This document shows positions 44,080 to 53,557 of a stretch of 64,000 nt of DNA, piece by piece (positions within the stretch are counted from its first letter, which is position 1; each line of letters starts with the position of its first letter). The stretch comes from Parvularcula mediterranea (GTDB lineage Bacteria > Pseudomonadota > Alphaproteobacteria > Caulobacterales > Parvularculaceae): NCBI RefSeq assembly GCF_013085255.1, contig NZ_JABFCX010000002.1, forward strand, positions 603,501-667,500, given 5' to 3'. The notes under the pieces are model-generated. The model worked only from the letters and a program-made list of their open reading frames with translations, was not told where the DNA came from and did no database searches. Position numbers and translations under genes: made by a program.

Positions 44080-45678
44080 TTACGAGCGGTGGGCGTCTTC
44101 CACGTGACCACCCGGCTCGATGGTCTTGGTCCGAAGTCCCGTTGCCTCGGGGTCGTCAGACAATGTGTCCGCGTGGATCAGCTTGTTGAGCAGCGGTGAC
44201 AGCAGGATCAATCCGCCTCCAACCGCGACTGCGACCCAGCCCACATTGTTGTAGACCGCGAGGACGCTGGCGCCCGGAGCAGCCGTCGCTTGGGCGATCA
44301 GCGAAGCGACGAAGTTGCCTGCGCCCGAGGCGAGGAACCAGGTGCCCATGATCAGGCCTACCATCGACGGCACCGACAGGCGCGTCATGGCGGAGAGGCC
44401 GACCGGCGACAGGCAGAGCTCGCCCGTCGTGTGCAGCAGGTAGATCAGGAAGATAAAGATCACCGGCGTCAGGCCCGAGCTGGTGTTGGCACCCCAGACA
44501 AGGACGAGGAAGCCAAGGCCGAGCTGGATGATGCCGAGGCCAAACTTCTGCGGCGCTGTCGGGTCTTTCCCGCGCTTGGCGAGGTAGGCCCAGAAGCTCG
44601 CAAACAGCGGGCCGAGGAGCACGATGTACATCGCGTTGAGCGACTGGAAGACCGACGCCACGACTTCGGCTCCGAAGATCGTCCGGTCGACTTCGCGGTC
44701 GGTGTAGATGTTCAGCGACGAACCAGCCTGCTCGAAGAGGCCCCAGAAGAGGACCTGCATCGAGATCAGGATAAGCGCGAGGATGATCCGGTCACGGGCA
44801 TGGGGCTCAAGCTGGAAGACAGCGCGGTAGAGAATGTACCCGACCGTCAGTGCACCGGCGACCATCAGAAGGTAGCCCACCGTCTCCTGGTCACGGACCA
44901 GCCACCAGACAGCGACCGTCACGATGGCCGTGCCGATGTAGATCAGCCAATTGGGGCTGAGGCCTGCGAAGGCAGGCTTGTGGAGCTTCTCCTTGTCGGG
45001 AACTTCGCCCGCCTTGCCGAGAAGCGGCGTACCGAGGACGAAGACCAGAAGACCGAGGAGCATGCCGACGCCTGCTGCGCCAAAGCCGTACTTCCAGCCG
45101 AAGGTCTCGCCGAGATAGCCCGCGATCAGAGCACCCGCGAAGGCGCCAAGGTTGATGCCCACATAGAAGAGCGTGAAGGCCGAATCGCGGCGCGTATCGG
45201 TCTTGTCGTAGAGCTCGCCGACGATGGTCGAGATGTTCGCCTTCAGGAAGCCCGTGCCCATGATGATGAGGGCGAGAGCGAGATAGAAGAGGTTCAGGAC
45301 CATGATGTCCGGCGATCCGCCAGGCGCCACGGGCTCACCTTCGATGGCCATCGTCGCGTGACCCGCAACGAGCATGACGGCACCGATGATGATCGCCTTG
45401 CGCTGGCCGAGATAGCGGTCAGCGAGCGTGCCGCCGATCACCGGGAGGATGTAAACGAGCGTCGTATAGGCACCGTAGATGCCGTAGGCCGCCGAGTCTC
45501 CGAAGAGGAAATGCTTGGTCAGGTAGAGGACGAGAAGCGCACGCATCCCGTAGTAGGAGAAACGCTCCCACATCTCTGCGAAGAACAGGATGTAGAGGCC
45601 CTTGGGGTGATTGCGCATCTGAAAGAGCGCCATCATCACACCAACCAGCGCAATGCCGGCCAGCACCAGATAGAACAT
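44080..45678 (-). CDS. Proton-dependent di-/tripeptide transporter (POT family)
   Basis: Inner-membrane peptide importer driven by protons, 532 residues, with 12-14 hydrophobic helices. The family signature ExxER occurs in FFAEMWERFSYYGMRALLVLYL on helix 1; FYVGINLGAFAGALIAGYLGE and the ELCLSPVGLSAMTRLSVP motif on the helix 10 side are intact. The ATG follows GGAAGGAA. With the secreted protease, gamma-glutamyltransferase and P1 peptidase in this window it fits a peptide-scavenging lifestyle. Confidence 0.94.
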   Translation of the reverse strand: MFYLVLAGIALVGVMMALFQMRNHPKGLYILFFAEMWERFSYYGMRALLVLYLTKHFLFGDSAAYGIYGAYTTLVYILPVIGGTLADRYLGQRKAIIIGAVMLVAGHATMAIEGEPVAPGGSPDIMVLNLFYLALALIIMGTGFLKANISTIVGELYDKTDTRRDSAFTLFYVGINLGAFAGALIAGYLGETFGWKYGFGAAGVGMLLGLLVFVLGTPLLGKAGEVPDKEKLHKPAFAGLSPNWLIYIGTAIVTVAVWWLVRDQETVGYLLMVAGALTVGYILYRAVFQLEPHARDRIILALILISMQVLFWGLFEQAGSSLNIYTDREVDRTIFGAEVVASVFQSLNAMYIVLLGPLFASFWAYLAKRGKDPTAPQKFGLGIIQLGLGFLVLVWGANTSSGLTPVIFIFLIYLLHTTGELCLSPVGLSAMTRLSVPSMVGLIMGTWFLASGAGNFVASLIAQATAAPGASVLAVYNNVGWVAVAVGGGLILLSPLLNKLIHADTLSDDPEATGLRTKTIEPGGHVEDAHRS

Positions 45679-45885
45679 GTTCGCGATTTCCTTCCCGCGC
45701 CGACGCCTGAGCGCGACTGTTCAATGATTGCGTTGTTATGCAGCCGCTAGCGGCCAGCCCAGCGCGGACACTAGCAGCTCTCACCGTCATGGAAAGGCCA
45801 CAAGGAACCCCTTCATTCCGCCGGGCAGCGTCAACTCAATGCAAGGAAGTCTGAACTAAAGTCCTCCGGCGAGGTGAAACGCGCC

Positions 45886-47673
45886 ATGGTTTTGGCAGGA
45901 ACGATTGGCAGGCTCAGCCAGCTCGAGCGCTGGCTGAAGATCGACCCGGAGGCGTCTCCGGTCGTCGCGACGCGGGCGCGCGCCGTCTATGTCGTGGCCC
46001 TCGTGCTCGCCCTTCTCCAGTTCCTCAACGTGGGCAACCTCGTCTGGAGTTACGGCTATTGGAGCCCAGATGCCGCTATCGCGCTAGGTGGCGGAATTTT
46101 CCTAACAATTTCCATTTTCGCGCTGCGCTGGACGAAGAATTTCAGGATCTTCGCACTGGCCTATACCGGCCTGTCGATTGCCTGCGTCACCGCCTCCGCG
46201 CTGCAGTTCTACACCGGGATCAACACGGCGCTCCTGCCGATGATCTGCCTCGGGCCGATCATCATCGGGTACATCCACACCTGGAGGGCCGCGGTCCTCT
46301 ACGGGGTCCTCGGTGCAGGGCTCCTGCTCTTCTATTTCTGGTGGGCGATGTTCGATCCGCGGCTCGTCGAGTATGGCTGGCAGGTCTGGAACGTCCAAAG
46401 GCTGATGCAGAGCGAACTCGCGATGATCCTGAGCACGGTCGTCGGCGTGAATTTCAGCTACAATTCCTACTCCGCCCTCGAAAAGCAGCAGGCCCATCTT
46501 GAGCAGGTGAGCCGCGCCGAGGCCGCCAAGTCCCAGTTCCTCGCGACCATGAGCCATGAACTGCGCACGCCCCTGAACGGCGTGATCGGCATGGCGGAGG
46601 TCCTCACCACCTCCGACCTCAAGCCCCGCGAACGGGAGCTGGCGGATACGATCCGGCGTTCAGGCCAAAGCCTCCTCGTCATTATCGGGGATCTTCTCGA
46701 CCTCTCGAAGATCGAAGCCGGGAAGATGGAGATCGAGACCGAGCCCTTCTCCGTCCGCGACCTGATCAGCCATGCGGTCGGCATCTGGGCGGGACCCGCT
46801 GCGCTCAAGAACACCGACCTCATCCAGCGGATCGACGAGAAAGCCCGCGACACGGTTCTCGGCGACGAGCATAGGATCGGTCAGATCCTCCACAACCTGA
46901 TCTCCAACGCCGTCAAGTTCACAGACAGCGGGACTGTCACGGTCTCCCTCGAGGTCGAGGATGGCCCGCTACCGACCTACCGTTTCCGGGTGGAGGACAC
47001 CGGTAAAGGCGTCCCCGACGACGTTGCGGACCAGATTTTCGAGGCCTTCGAACAGGGCGAGAGCGGAACAACGAGGCGCTATGGCGGCACCGGGTTGGGC
47101 CTGCCGATCTGCCGTCTCCTTTCCGAGCTCATGGGCGGGTCCATCGCGCTCGAGCGCTCCAATGACCGGGGCTCCTGCTTCTGCCTGAGCCTTCCTTTGA
47201 GACCCGCGAGCGCAGCCACGCCGGTGCGCGATGAGATCGAAGAGGTCGCAGACGTCTCCTCTCTCCAAGGGCTGCGTGTTCTTGTTGCTGAGGACAATCA
47301 GGTGAACCGCATGGTGATGCGGGAGTACCTGAAGACCTGGGGGACGTCGTTCGTCTTCGCCCATGACGGGCCCTCGGCCCTCGAAGCTTTGGACGTCGAG
47401 CGCTTCGATCTCCTCCTTCTCGACAAGCACATGCCGGGCATGAGCGGCTATGAGGTAGCAGAAGCCGTCCGCGCGAGCGGCGGGGCCCATGCATCCATGC
47501 CGATCATCGCGGTCAGCGCTGACACCCTCGCCGGTGAAGAAGAACGAGCCCTCGCCGCCGGAATGGACGGCTATGTCGCCAAGCCCGTGAGGCCCGCACA
47601 ACTCTCTGCGAAGATCATCGACGTTCTCGCCGCGCGTTCGGCCTCCGCTACCGAGGGAGCGAACAATGCCTAG
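45886..47673 (+). CDS. Hybrid sensor histidine kinase with C-terminal receiver
   Basis: Inner-membrane two-component kinase, 595 residues. A GAGGTG site favours the ATG at 45886; a GTG 12 bases upstream is the alternative. About six transmembrane helices (33-53, 65-81, 88-108, 113-131, 137-155, 178-192) form an undefined sensor. The dimerisation domain has the phospho-His224 in ATMSHELRTPLNGVIGM; the ATPase domain has ISNAVKFTDSG, DTGKGVP and GGTGLGLPI. The C-terminal receiver (VLVAEDNQVNRMV) has Asp513 (LLLDKHMPGMSG). It is orphan: no partner regulator or output gene is adjacent. Confidence 0.93.
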   Translation: MVLAGTIGRLSQLERWLKIDPEASPVVATRARAVYVVALVLALLQFLNVGNLVWSYGYWSPDAAIALGGGIFLTISIFALRWTKNFRIFALAYTGLSIACVTASALQFYTGINTALLPMICLGPIIIGYIHTWRAAVLYGVLGAGLLLFYFWWAMFDPRLVEYGWQVWNVQRLMQSELAMILSTVVGVNFSYNSYSALEKQQAHLEQVSRAEAAKSQFLATMSHELRTPLNGVIGMAEVLTTSDLKPRERELADTIRRSGQSLLVIIGDLLDLSKIEAGKMEIETEPFSVRDLISHAVGIWAGPAALKNTDLIQRIDEKARDTVLGDEHRIGQILHNLISNAVKFTDSGTVTVSLEVEDGPLPTYRFRVEDTGKGVPDDVADQIFEAFEQGESGTTRRYGGTGLGLPICRLLSELMGGSIALERSNDRGSCFCLSLPLRPASAATPVRDEIEEVADVSSLQGLRVLVAEDNQVNRMVMREYLKTWGTSFVFAHDGPSALEALDVERFDLLLLDKHMPGMSGYEVAEAVRASGGAHASMPIIAVSADTLAGEEERALAAGMDGYVAKPVRPAQLSAKIIDVLAARSASATEGANNA

Positions 47674-47748
47674 GTCATTGACGCAGCGCGGTCCGTTGGC
47701 CTTTGATCGCTCGAAAGAAGGCGCTTTGGGCGCGCCGGGGGATTGGGT

Positions 47749-48399
47749 GTGAGCGAACAGATACGCAGCGGAGAAGGCTGGACCGCCAGCAATGTGACGT
47801 CAGTGATGGCGCGGATGGGGCTTGAGCCTGAGCTCCTTGATCCGATGCCGGGGAATGACCTGAGGATGATCGCGGCAGCCGACCCTGTGACGGGCATGCG
47901 GTTCGGCGCGGTGTTCATGGCCGCGGACAAGGGCCGGGTTTCGAACCTTGGCTTTGTCTCCGTCCTGCCCGCGCCGCGCCTGTCTCCCGAGGGCGCAGAG
48001 ATGATCAATGCGCGGCTGCCCATGGCGCTCGCGTTCCTCGAAGAGGGTGATCTCTGGATCTATGCCGAGCTCGATACGACGGGCCGGTTTGCCGAGGACT
48101 TCTTCAAGGCACAGACGAATTTCTACCTGACCGACATGCGGACAGCGCTGCAGCTCCTTGCGGGGTCGGGGGAGATGAACTTCATGGCGATGAATGCCTT
48201 CCGTGCCCTGAGGAACCAGGGCGGCAAGGGCGAAGAGGTCTTCATGCGCCTGTCGAACCGCGACCCAGGAGCCCAGCGCCCCTCGCGCCGTCCAGTTCAA
48301 AGCTTCACCGCCGAAGCCTGCCCGAAGTGCAAGGGCTCTGGCCGGAAGATGTTCCGCGACTGCTCCGCCTGCGGAGGTTCGGGCGAAGTTCTCGCCTGA
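47749..48399 (+). CDS. YbjN-like domain protein with C-terminal CxxCxGxG zinc-finger
   Basis: A 216-residue cytosolic protein starting at GTG after a GGGGGA site. The N-terminal 150 residues resemble the YbjN/type III secretion chaperone-like fold (EMINARLPMALAFLEEGDLWIYAELDTTG). The end carries a DnaJ-style zinc motif, CPKCKGSGRKMFRDCSACGGSG, with two CxxCxGxG units. The linker is basic and Pro/Arg-rich. Such a combination may bind unfolded protein or RNA, but no function is known to me. It is followed by a terminator. Confidence 0.65.
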   Translation: MSEQIRSGEGWTASNVTSVMARMGLEPELLDPMPGNDLRMIAAADPVTGMRFGAVFMAADKGRVSNLGFVSVLPAPRLSPEGAEMINARLPMALAFLEEGDLWIYAELDTTGRFAEDFFKAQTNFYLTDMRTALQLLAGSGEMNFMAMNAFRALRNQGGKGEEVFMRLSNRDPGAQRPSRRPVQSFTAEACPKCKGSGRKMFRDCSACGGSGEVLA

Positions 48400-48420
48400 T
48401 CGCAGGCGCCTCCGAAATCC

Positions 48421-48450
48421 AAAAAAACCCAGCATTGCCGCTGGGCTTTT
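48421..48450. terminator. Terminator after the YbjN-like gene
   Basis: Stem CCCAGC / GCTGGG, loop ATTGCC, with seven A residues to the left and TTTT to the right, 21 bases after the stop. Confidence 0.8.
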
Positions 48451-48513
48451 CTACTTGCTCGGCCAATCCGCTGCGACTTGCACAAGCGCTCAAGTAGCGA
48501 AGCGGTAGCGCAG

Positions 48514-48549
48514 ACAAAAAGAAACGATGCAAGCCGTCAGGCTTGCATC
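48514..48549 (-). terminator. Terminator overlapping the 3' end of lpd
   Basis: On the minus strand GATGCAAGCC-TGAC-GGCTTGCATC (10-bp perfect stem) followed by GTTTCTTTTTGT. The ascending arm lies in the last codons of lpd and the loop contains its TGA stop, so the coding end and terminator are fused. Confidence 0.85.
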
Positions 48550-49946
48550 GTCCAGCCTTCGACGCCCATCGCGGCTTGGCGCAGGGCTTCGGTGCGGGTC
48601 GGGTGCGGGTGGCAGATGCGGGCGATGTCTTCGGACGACCCGCCAAACGCCATGATCACGCAGGCCTCTGCGATCATCTCGCCAACGCCAGTGCCGATCA
48701 TATGCACACCGAGGACCTTGTCGGTCTTCTTGTCCGCGAGGACCTTCACGAAACCGTCCGTCTCATGATTGGTCTTGGCGCGGGAGTTGGCGGTGAAGGG
48801 GAACTTACCGACAGCGTAGTCGACGCCCTCTTCCTTCAGCTGCTCCTCGGTCTTGCCGACGGTTGCGACCTCGGGGTCGGTATAAACGACGCCAGGGATG
48901 ATGCCGTAGTCGACATGGCCGTGGCCGTTCTTGATCACCTCGGCCACCGCGACGGCTTCTTCTTCCGCCTTGTGCGCCAGCATCGGGCCCGGGGTCACGT
49001 CACCGATCGCGTAGACGCCCTCAGCGCCTGTGCGCCAGTGGTCGTCGACCTCGATGAAGCCGCGCTGGTTCGGAGTGATGCCGACCGTGTCGAGGCCAAG
49101 ATTGTCGGTGTACGGCTTACGGCCGATCGAGACGAGGACGACATCAGCGTCGATCACTTCCTGATCGCCGCCCTTGGCGGGCTCGACGGTCAGCTTAGCG
49201 CCAGAGCCGGTCTTCTCGATGCTGACGACTTTCGTGCCGAGCTTGAAGTCCATGCCCTGCTTCTTGAGGATACGCTGGAACTGCTTGGAGATTTCCGCGT
49301 CCATGCCCGGCGTGATGCGGTCGAGGAACTCAACCACGGTGACCTTGGCACCAAGGCGACGCCAGACCGAACCCATCTCGAGACCGATATAGCCACCGCC
49401 AACGACGACCATGTGCTCGGGCACTTTCTTGAGGCTGAGCGCGCCGGTGGAAGAGACGATGACTTCCTCGTCGATCTCGACACCCGGGAGGGAGAGAATG
49501 TCCGAACCCGTTGCGATAATGATGTTCCTGGTGCTGAGCTCTTCCGTGCCGTCGGCGGTCTTCACCTCGACACGGCCCTTGCCGAGGATCTTGCCCCAGC
49601 CCTTGTAGCCGTCGATCTTGTTCTTCTTGAACAGGTACTCGATGCCCTGGGTCAGGCCGTCGACCGCGTCGTCCTTCTGGCCGAGCATCTTGCCGAGATC
49701 GAGCTCGACGCCGGAGACCTTCACGCCGAGGTCGGCCATGTGCTTTTCAGCGACCTCGAAGATCTCCGAAGCGTGCAGCATCGCCTTCGACGGGATGCAG
49801 CCAACGTTCAGGCACGTGCCGCCGAACTTGCCCGTTTCACGCTTGTCGATGCAGGCGGTCTTCAGCCCCAGTTGCGCCGCGCGGATCGCTGCGTTGTAGC
49901 CCCCGGGTCCGCCGCCGATCACGACGACATCGTACTCTTTGCTCAT
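48537..49946 (-). CDS. lpd: Dihydrolipoyl dehydrogenase (E3)
   Basis: FAD enzyme that reoxidises lipoyl groups in pyruvate/2-oxoglutarate dehydrogenase complexes. It has 469 residues from the ATG at 49946 with a CAAGGAG site. The redox disulfide is in GGTCLNVGCIPSKAML; the FAD and NAD motifs are VVVIGGGPGGYNAA and VVVGGGYIGLEMG; the C-terminal active-site His-Glu follows in CHPHPTRTEALRQAA. No dehydrogenase E1/E2 gene is adjacent in this window. The terminator overlaps its stop. Confidence 0.96.
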   Translation of the reverse strand: MSKEYDVVVIGGGPGGYNAAIRAAQLGLKTACIDKRETGKFGGTCLNVGCIPSKAMLHASEIFEVAEKHMADLGVKVSGVELDLGKMLGQKDDAVDGLTQGIEYLFKKNKIDGYKGWGKILGKGRVEVKTADGTEELSTRNIIIATGSDILSLPGVEIDEEVIVSSTGALSLKKVPEHMVVVGGGYIGLEMGSVWRRLGAKVTVVEFLDRITPGMDAEISKQFQRILKKQGMDFKLGTKVVSIEKTGSGAKLTVEPAKGGDQEVIDADVVLVSIGRKPYTDNLGLDTVGITPNQRGFIEVDDHWRTGAEGVYAIGDVTPGPMLAHKAEEEAVAVAEVIKNGHGHVDYGIIPGVVYTDPEVATVGKTEEQLKEEGVDYAVGKFPFTANSRAKTNHETDGFVKVLADKKTDKVLGVHMIGTGVGEMIAEACVIMAFGGSSEDIARICHPHPTRTEALRQAAMGVEGWTMQA

Positions 49947-50055
49947 GCCAGAACTCCTTGTCAGGAGGCAGCTAGGACCGCCGCCGCGAGGGGTCAACCA
50001 AGGGCTGTACCCTATGCCCTGCGACGATGGTCGCGGGTGCCCGTAGGGCTGGTTT

Positions 50056-50853
50056 TCAGGTGAAAAACGCCTCGCGCAGGAGGAGCACGGCGGTGATCAG
50101 GAGATAGACGCCGAAGACGCGGCTGAGCTTCTCCGCCGAGAGCTTGTGGGCAAGCGATGCCCCGATGGGCGCGAAGATGAGGGTGCCGAGCGCCACGGCG
50201 AGGAAGGCGATCACGTGGACATAGCCCACGGCCCATTCCATCTCCCCCTGCCCTAGCCCCAAAAGCGCGAAGCCCGCCGCGCCGGGGATGGCGATGGCCA
50301 TGCCAAACCCTGCTGCCGTGGCGACAGCCTTGTGGATCGGCTTGCCTTGAAGGGTCAGGAGGATCACCCCGATGACGCCGCCTCCAATGCCCATGAGGGC
50401 TGAGAAAAGGCCTGTCAGGGTGGCAAGGATGCGCTGGACCAGCGGCGGTATGCTGATGGTCTTCTGCGCACCCCGCTGGCCACGCAGGCGCTGGATCGCG
50501 ACGCCGGTGATGCCGATGGCGAAAAAGCCGAGCAGCACATCACCCGACACCGCCCGCGCGAGGATCGCGCCGAGCACTGCACCAAGGCTGATGAACGGCC
50601 CCCAGCGCCTCAGCACGTCGAAATTGACCGCGCCTCTTTGCGCATGGGCTTTGATCGAGCGGTAGGAGGTAACGATGATCGTCGCGAGCGAGGTGCCGAT
50701 CGCCGTCTTCGTCGCGACCTCCGGATCGGCCCCTCCCTGCATGAAGACAAGATAGAGCACCGGGACGATCACCACGCCGCCGCCAATGCCGAAGAGCCCG
50801 CCAAGGGTCCCTGCAAACGCGCCTGTGAGGACTAAGAGGAGAAGTTCGATCAC
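50056..50853 (-). CDS. TauE/SafE (TSUP) family membrane transporter
   Basis: A 265-residue inner-membrane protein with about eight transmembrane helices and the two family GIGGG motifs (GGLFGIGGGVVIVPVLY and LMGIGGGVIGVILLTL). Members export sulfite, sulfoacetate or related anions. The ATG overlaps the dusA stop (ATGA), so the two genes are coupled, although no functional link is obvious. The substrate is not known. Confidence 0.92.
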   Translation of the reverse strand: MIELLLLVLTGAFAGTLGGLFGIGGGVVIVPVLYLVFMQGGADPEVATKTAIGTSLATIIVTSYRSIKAHAQRGAVNFDVLRRWGPFISLGAVLGAILARAVSGDVLLGFFAIGITGVAIQRLRGQRGAQKTISIPPLVQRILATLTGLFSALMGIGGGVIGVILLTLQGKPIHKAVATAAGFGMAIAIPGAAGFALLGLGQGEMEWAVGYVHVIAFLAVALGTLIFAPIGASLAHKLSAEKLSRVFGVYLLITAVLLLREAFFT

Positions 50854-51836
50854 TCCGCCGCCATAGCGGTGCCCGCGGCCTGTGCCAGCCCCTCTTCCTC
50901 GATGATCCTGAGGAGGAGCGAAGGCTCTGCGTCACGGGCTTCGGTGGAGATGCGGCGGCGCCAGGCGCGCGCGCCCTTCTTCCCTGCGAAGAGGCCGAGC
51001 ATGTGCCGGGCATAGCGCCAGAGGCGGGTGCCGTCTTCCTCCGCCTTGCTCACGACGGTCTCGACGACCTCCAGGACGTCGGGCACCGGACGATCGTCGG
51101 CGAAGTAGAGCCTGTCGACATCGCGCAGCTCCGATGGCCTCTCATACGCCGCCCGGCCGAGCATGACGCCGTCGAGCTTCTCAAGGTGCGCAAGACCCTC
51201 CGTAGGCGAAGCGATGCCTCCGTTGAGGATCAGCGTCAGCTCGGGAAAGCGCGCCTTCATCCGCTCCACGATGCCGTAGTCGAGGGGCGGGATCGTCCGG
51301 TTTTCCTTCGGCGAGAGGCCCTGCAGCCATGCCTTGCGGGCATGGACGGTGACGGTGGTGACGCCTGCCTCCGCGACATGCTCGAGGAAGCGCGGCAGTA
51401 TCCCTTCTGGGTCCTGATCATCGATCCCGATCCGGCACTTCGCGGTCACGGGCAGCGGCTGCGCATCACGCATCGCCGCGAGAACGTCGCGCACCAGCTT
51501 AGGCTCCGCCATCAGGCAGGCACCGAAACGCCCCGACTGCACCCTGTCCGAGGGGCAGCCGACATTCATGTTGATCTCCTGGTACCCGTAGCCCGCGCCG
51601 ATCCGCGCCGCTTCCCCCATCTTCGCAGGGTCAGAGCCGCCAAGCTGGAGCGCCGTCGGTCCCTCGTGATCATAGCTGAGAAGACGGTCCCGGTCGCCAT
51701 TCAGGATCGCCTCGGCCGTCACCATCTCGGTGAAGAGAAGCGCACGCCGCGTCATCTGCCGGTGGAAAAACCGGCAATAGCGGTCCGTCCAGTCGATCAT
51801 TGGCGCGACGGAAAATGTATGCGGCGGCAGGGTCAT
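50850..51836 (-). CDS. dusA: tRNA-dihydrouridine synthase A
   Basis: FMN enzyme reducing uridines in the D-loop of tRNA. It has 328 residues, with FSVAPMIDWTDRYCRFFHR at the start (DusA type), the GYQEINMNVGCPSDRVQ segment with the catalytic Cys, VTVHARKAWLQGL and the C-terminal LGLFAGKKGARAWRRRIS block that marks DusA rather than DusB/C. The start is near the strand-mate beta-propeller gene, 53 bases downstream of that gene's stop. Confidence 0.95.
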   Translation of the reverse strand: MTLPPHTFSVAPMIDWTDRYCRFFHRQMTRRALLFTEMVTAEAILNGDRDRLLSYDHEGPTALQLGGSDPAKMGEAARIGAGYGYQEINMNVGCPSDRVQSGRFGACLMAEPKLVRDVLAAMRDAQPLPVTAKCRIGIDDQDPEGILPRFLEHVAEAGVTTVTVHARKAWLQGLSPKENRTIPPLDYGIVERMKARFPELTLILNGGIASPTEGLAHLEKLDGVMLGRAAYERPSELRDVDRLYFADDRPVPDVLEVVETVVSKAEEDGTRLWRYARHMLGLFAGKKGARAWRRRISTEARDAEPSLLLRIIEEEGLAQAAGTAMAAE

Positions 51837-51889
51837 GGGGGGCGTCTAGTCGCTCAGCCTGCGAGAATCAAAACCCCGGGCGATGAGCA

Positions 51890-52828
51890 CTAGGCAAGGT
51901 CGAAATAGCCGAGGGCGTGCTCTTCGATTGATCCCAGCCACACCCGGCCATCCTTCTCCCGGACGCCGGTGATATGGTGGTACTGCTCCGGGTCACCTTC
52001 GAGGAAGTGGACGAGCTCGCCGTCCCGGCTGAAGGCCATGAGCCACGACACCTTCGGCGGGTTCGGCTGCAGCGCCGCGGGTAGCCGCGCCACGATCTTG
52101 CGGAGCCAGAGGGGGCTGTTGTGGAGCTTCGACACAGCCGCGTTCTGAGGCGCGGGTAGCGCAGTCCAAATCAGCCCGTCTGATCCGAGCGAGAGGTTAT
52201 CGGGATAGCCCGGGACTTCGGCAAAGATATCCGTACGAAGATCTTCAAGCCAGACCCTGTGGATGCGGCAGTGGGTCGTCTCCGCCACGAGGACGAAAGC
52301 GCCTTGCGGGTCGAGGACGACGCCATTGGCGAAGCTGAGGCCATCGAGGAGTACCTCGGGCTCGCCCTGCCCCGGCTTCCAGCGCATCAGGCGGCCTGAC
52401 TTCGTGTCCTCGACAATATCCTTCTTGAAGTCTTCTAGGGCGTAGGCCGAGGAACTTTCCGAGAGGTAGATCGTGCCATCGGGCGCAATCGAGGCATTGT
52501 TGCAGACCCCGAACGTCCGACCGAAGATCTCGGGCAGCAGCGCTTCAACATCGCCAGTTTCAGGATCAACGGCCTGCAGTCCGAGGTCGGCGTTGCAGAC
52601 CAAGACGCGGCCGTCGGGCATCAGCTCGCAGCCGAGCCCTCGGCCGCCAATGTTGGCGACCTTCTCAGCTCCCTCCGCCCCCGGACGAACCCTGAGGAGC
52701 CAGCCATCGTTTCGCAACGCCGAATAGACCGTCCCGTCCTCGGTGATCACCGCGTCCTCCGGTCCTAAATGGGGCGCAGGCACACGGGTGACAGGAGGCA
52801 TCGGGCGGGGTTTGGGGAAGCTAGGCAT
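51890..52828 (-). CDS. Strictosidine-synthase/SMP-30-like beta-propeller protein
   Basis: A 312-residue six-bladed beta-propeller of the strictosidine synthase-like (APMAP) group, also related to gluconolactonases and paraoxonases. Features are LGPEDAVITEDGTVYSALRNDGW, GRGLGCELMPDGRVLVCNADLGL, VCNNASIAPDGTIYLSESSS, LSFANGVVLDP and GYPDNLSLGSDGLIWTALP. These residues usually hold a central calcium ion used for hydrolase activity. No signal peptide is seen. The substrate is unknown. Confidence 0.85.
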   Translation of the reverse strand: MPSFPKPRPMPPVTRVPAPHLGPEDAVITEDGTVYSALRNDGWLLRVRPGAEGAEKVANIGGRGLGCELMPDGRVLVCNADLGLQAVDPETGDVEALLPEIFGRTFGVCNNASIAPDGTIYLSESSSAYALEDFKKDIVEDTKSGRLMRWKPGQGEPEVLLDGLSFANGVVLDPQGAFVLVAETTHCRIHRVWLEDLRTDIFAEVPGYPDNLSLGSDGLIWTALPAPQNAAVSKLHNSPLWLRKIVARLPAALQPNPPKVSWLMAFSRDGELVHFLEGDPEQYHHITGVREKDGRVWLGSIEEHALGYFDLA

Positions 52829-52879
52829 CCGTGGAGATTGCCCGTTTTCAGGCCCCTAAGGAAGGATCGGCTGCACGTC

Positions 52880-53557
52880 CTAGAAGCCCCGGAACTCCGC
52901 CACTTCATCGAGCCCGGCACGTTCGCTCCGCCAGCTGTTGATTGCTGCGTCCTTGTCCGCATGGCCAAGCGCCATGCCGCAATAGATCACTTCCGCCTCA
53001 TCGAGACCGAAATGCCCGTGGAGGGTCTCGCGCACAGCGCCCCACGCCTCCTGCATGCAGGTCGCAAGCCCCTGCTCCTCAGCGAGGAGCGCGATGGTCT
53101 GCATCAGCATCCCCATATGCGCCCACTGCCCGTGGCCGAACTCCCTCCGTGTGATGAAAAATAGGCCCACCGGAGCTCCAAAGAAGCGGAAATTCTCAGC
53201 GAGCTGGGCGAAGCGCGCAGGCTTGTCCTCACGCGGAATGCCGAGGGCACCGTAGAGGTCCTCACCAACCTTGAAGCGCCGTGCACGGAAGGGATCCTCG
53301 AGCTTCTTCGGATAGATCGGGAACTCGTCATCCTCGCCTTGCGGATTTCCGAACAGGACCTTCTGGGCTAGGGGTGTCAGCGCATCCTTCTCCTTCCCCG
53401 CAACGGCGATGATCCGCCAGGGCTGGAGGTTGCCGCCTGAGGGCGACTTGAGCGCGCGAGCGAGGAGGTCGCGGACGACTTGCTCCGGGATCGGGTCCGG
53501 CAGGAAGGCCCGGCAGGAAAAGCGCTGGGCAATGGCTTCGGACACGGACAGGGTCAT
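52880..53557 (-). CDS. Nitroreductase family FMN protein
   Basis: A 225-residue flavin reductase acting on nitro- or quinone-type compounds. It has the N-terminal RFSCRAFLPDPIPEQVVRDLL, SPSGGNLQPWRIIAVAG (FMN contact) and the central YPKKLEDPFRARRFKVGEDLY region of the NfsA/NfnB-like group. The ATG overlaps the stop of the upstream membrane-protein gene by four bases (ATGA). The true substrate is not deducible. Confidence 0.9.
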   Translation of the reverse strand: MTLSVSEAIAQRFSCRAFLPDPIPEQVVRDLLARALKSPSGGNLQPWRIIAVAGKEKDALTPLAQKVLFGNPQGEDDEFPIYPKKLEDPFRARRFKVGEDLYGALGIPREDKPARFAQLAENFRFFGAPVGLFFITRREFGHGQWAHMGMLMQTIALLAEEQGLATCMQEAWGAVRETLHGHFGLDEAEVIYCGMALGHADKDAAINSWRSERAGLDEVAEFRGF

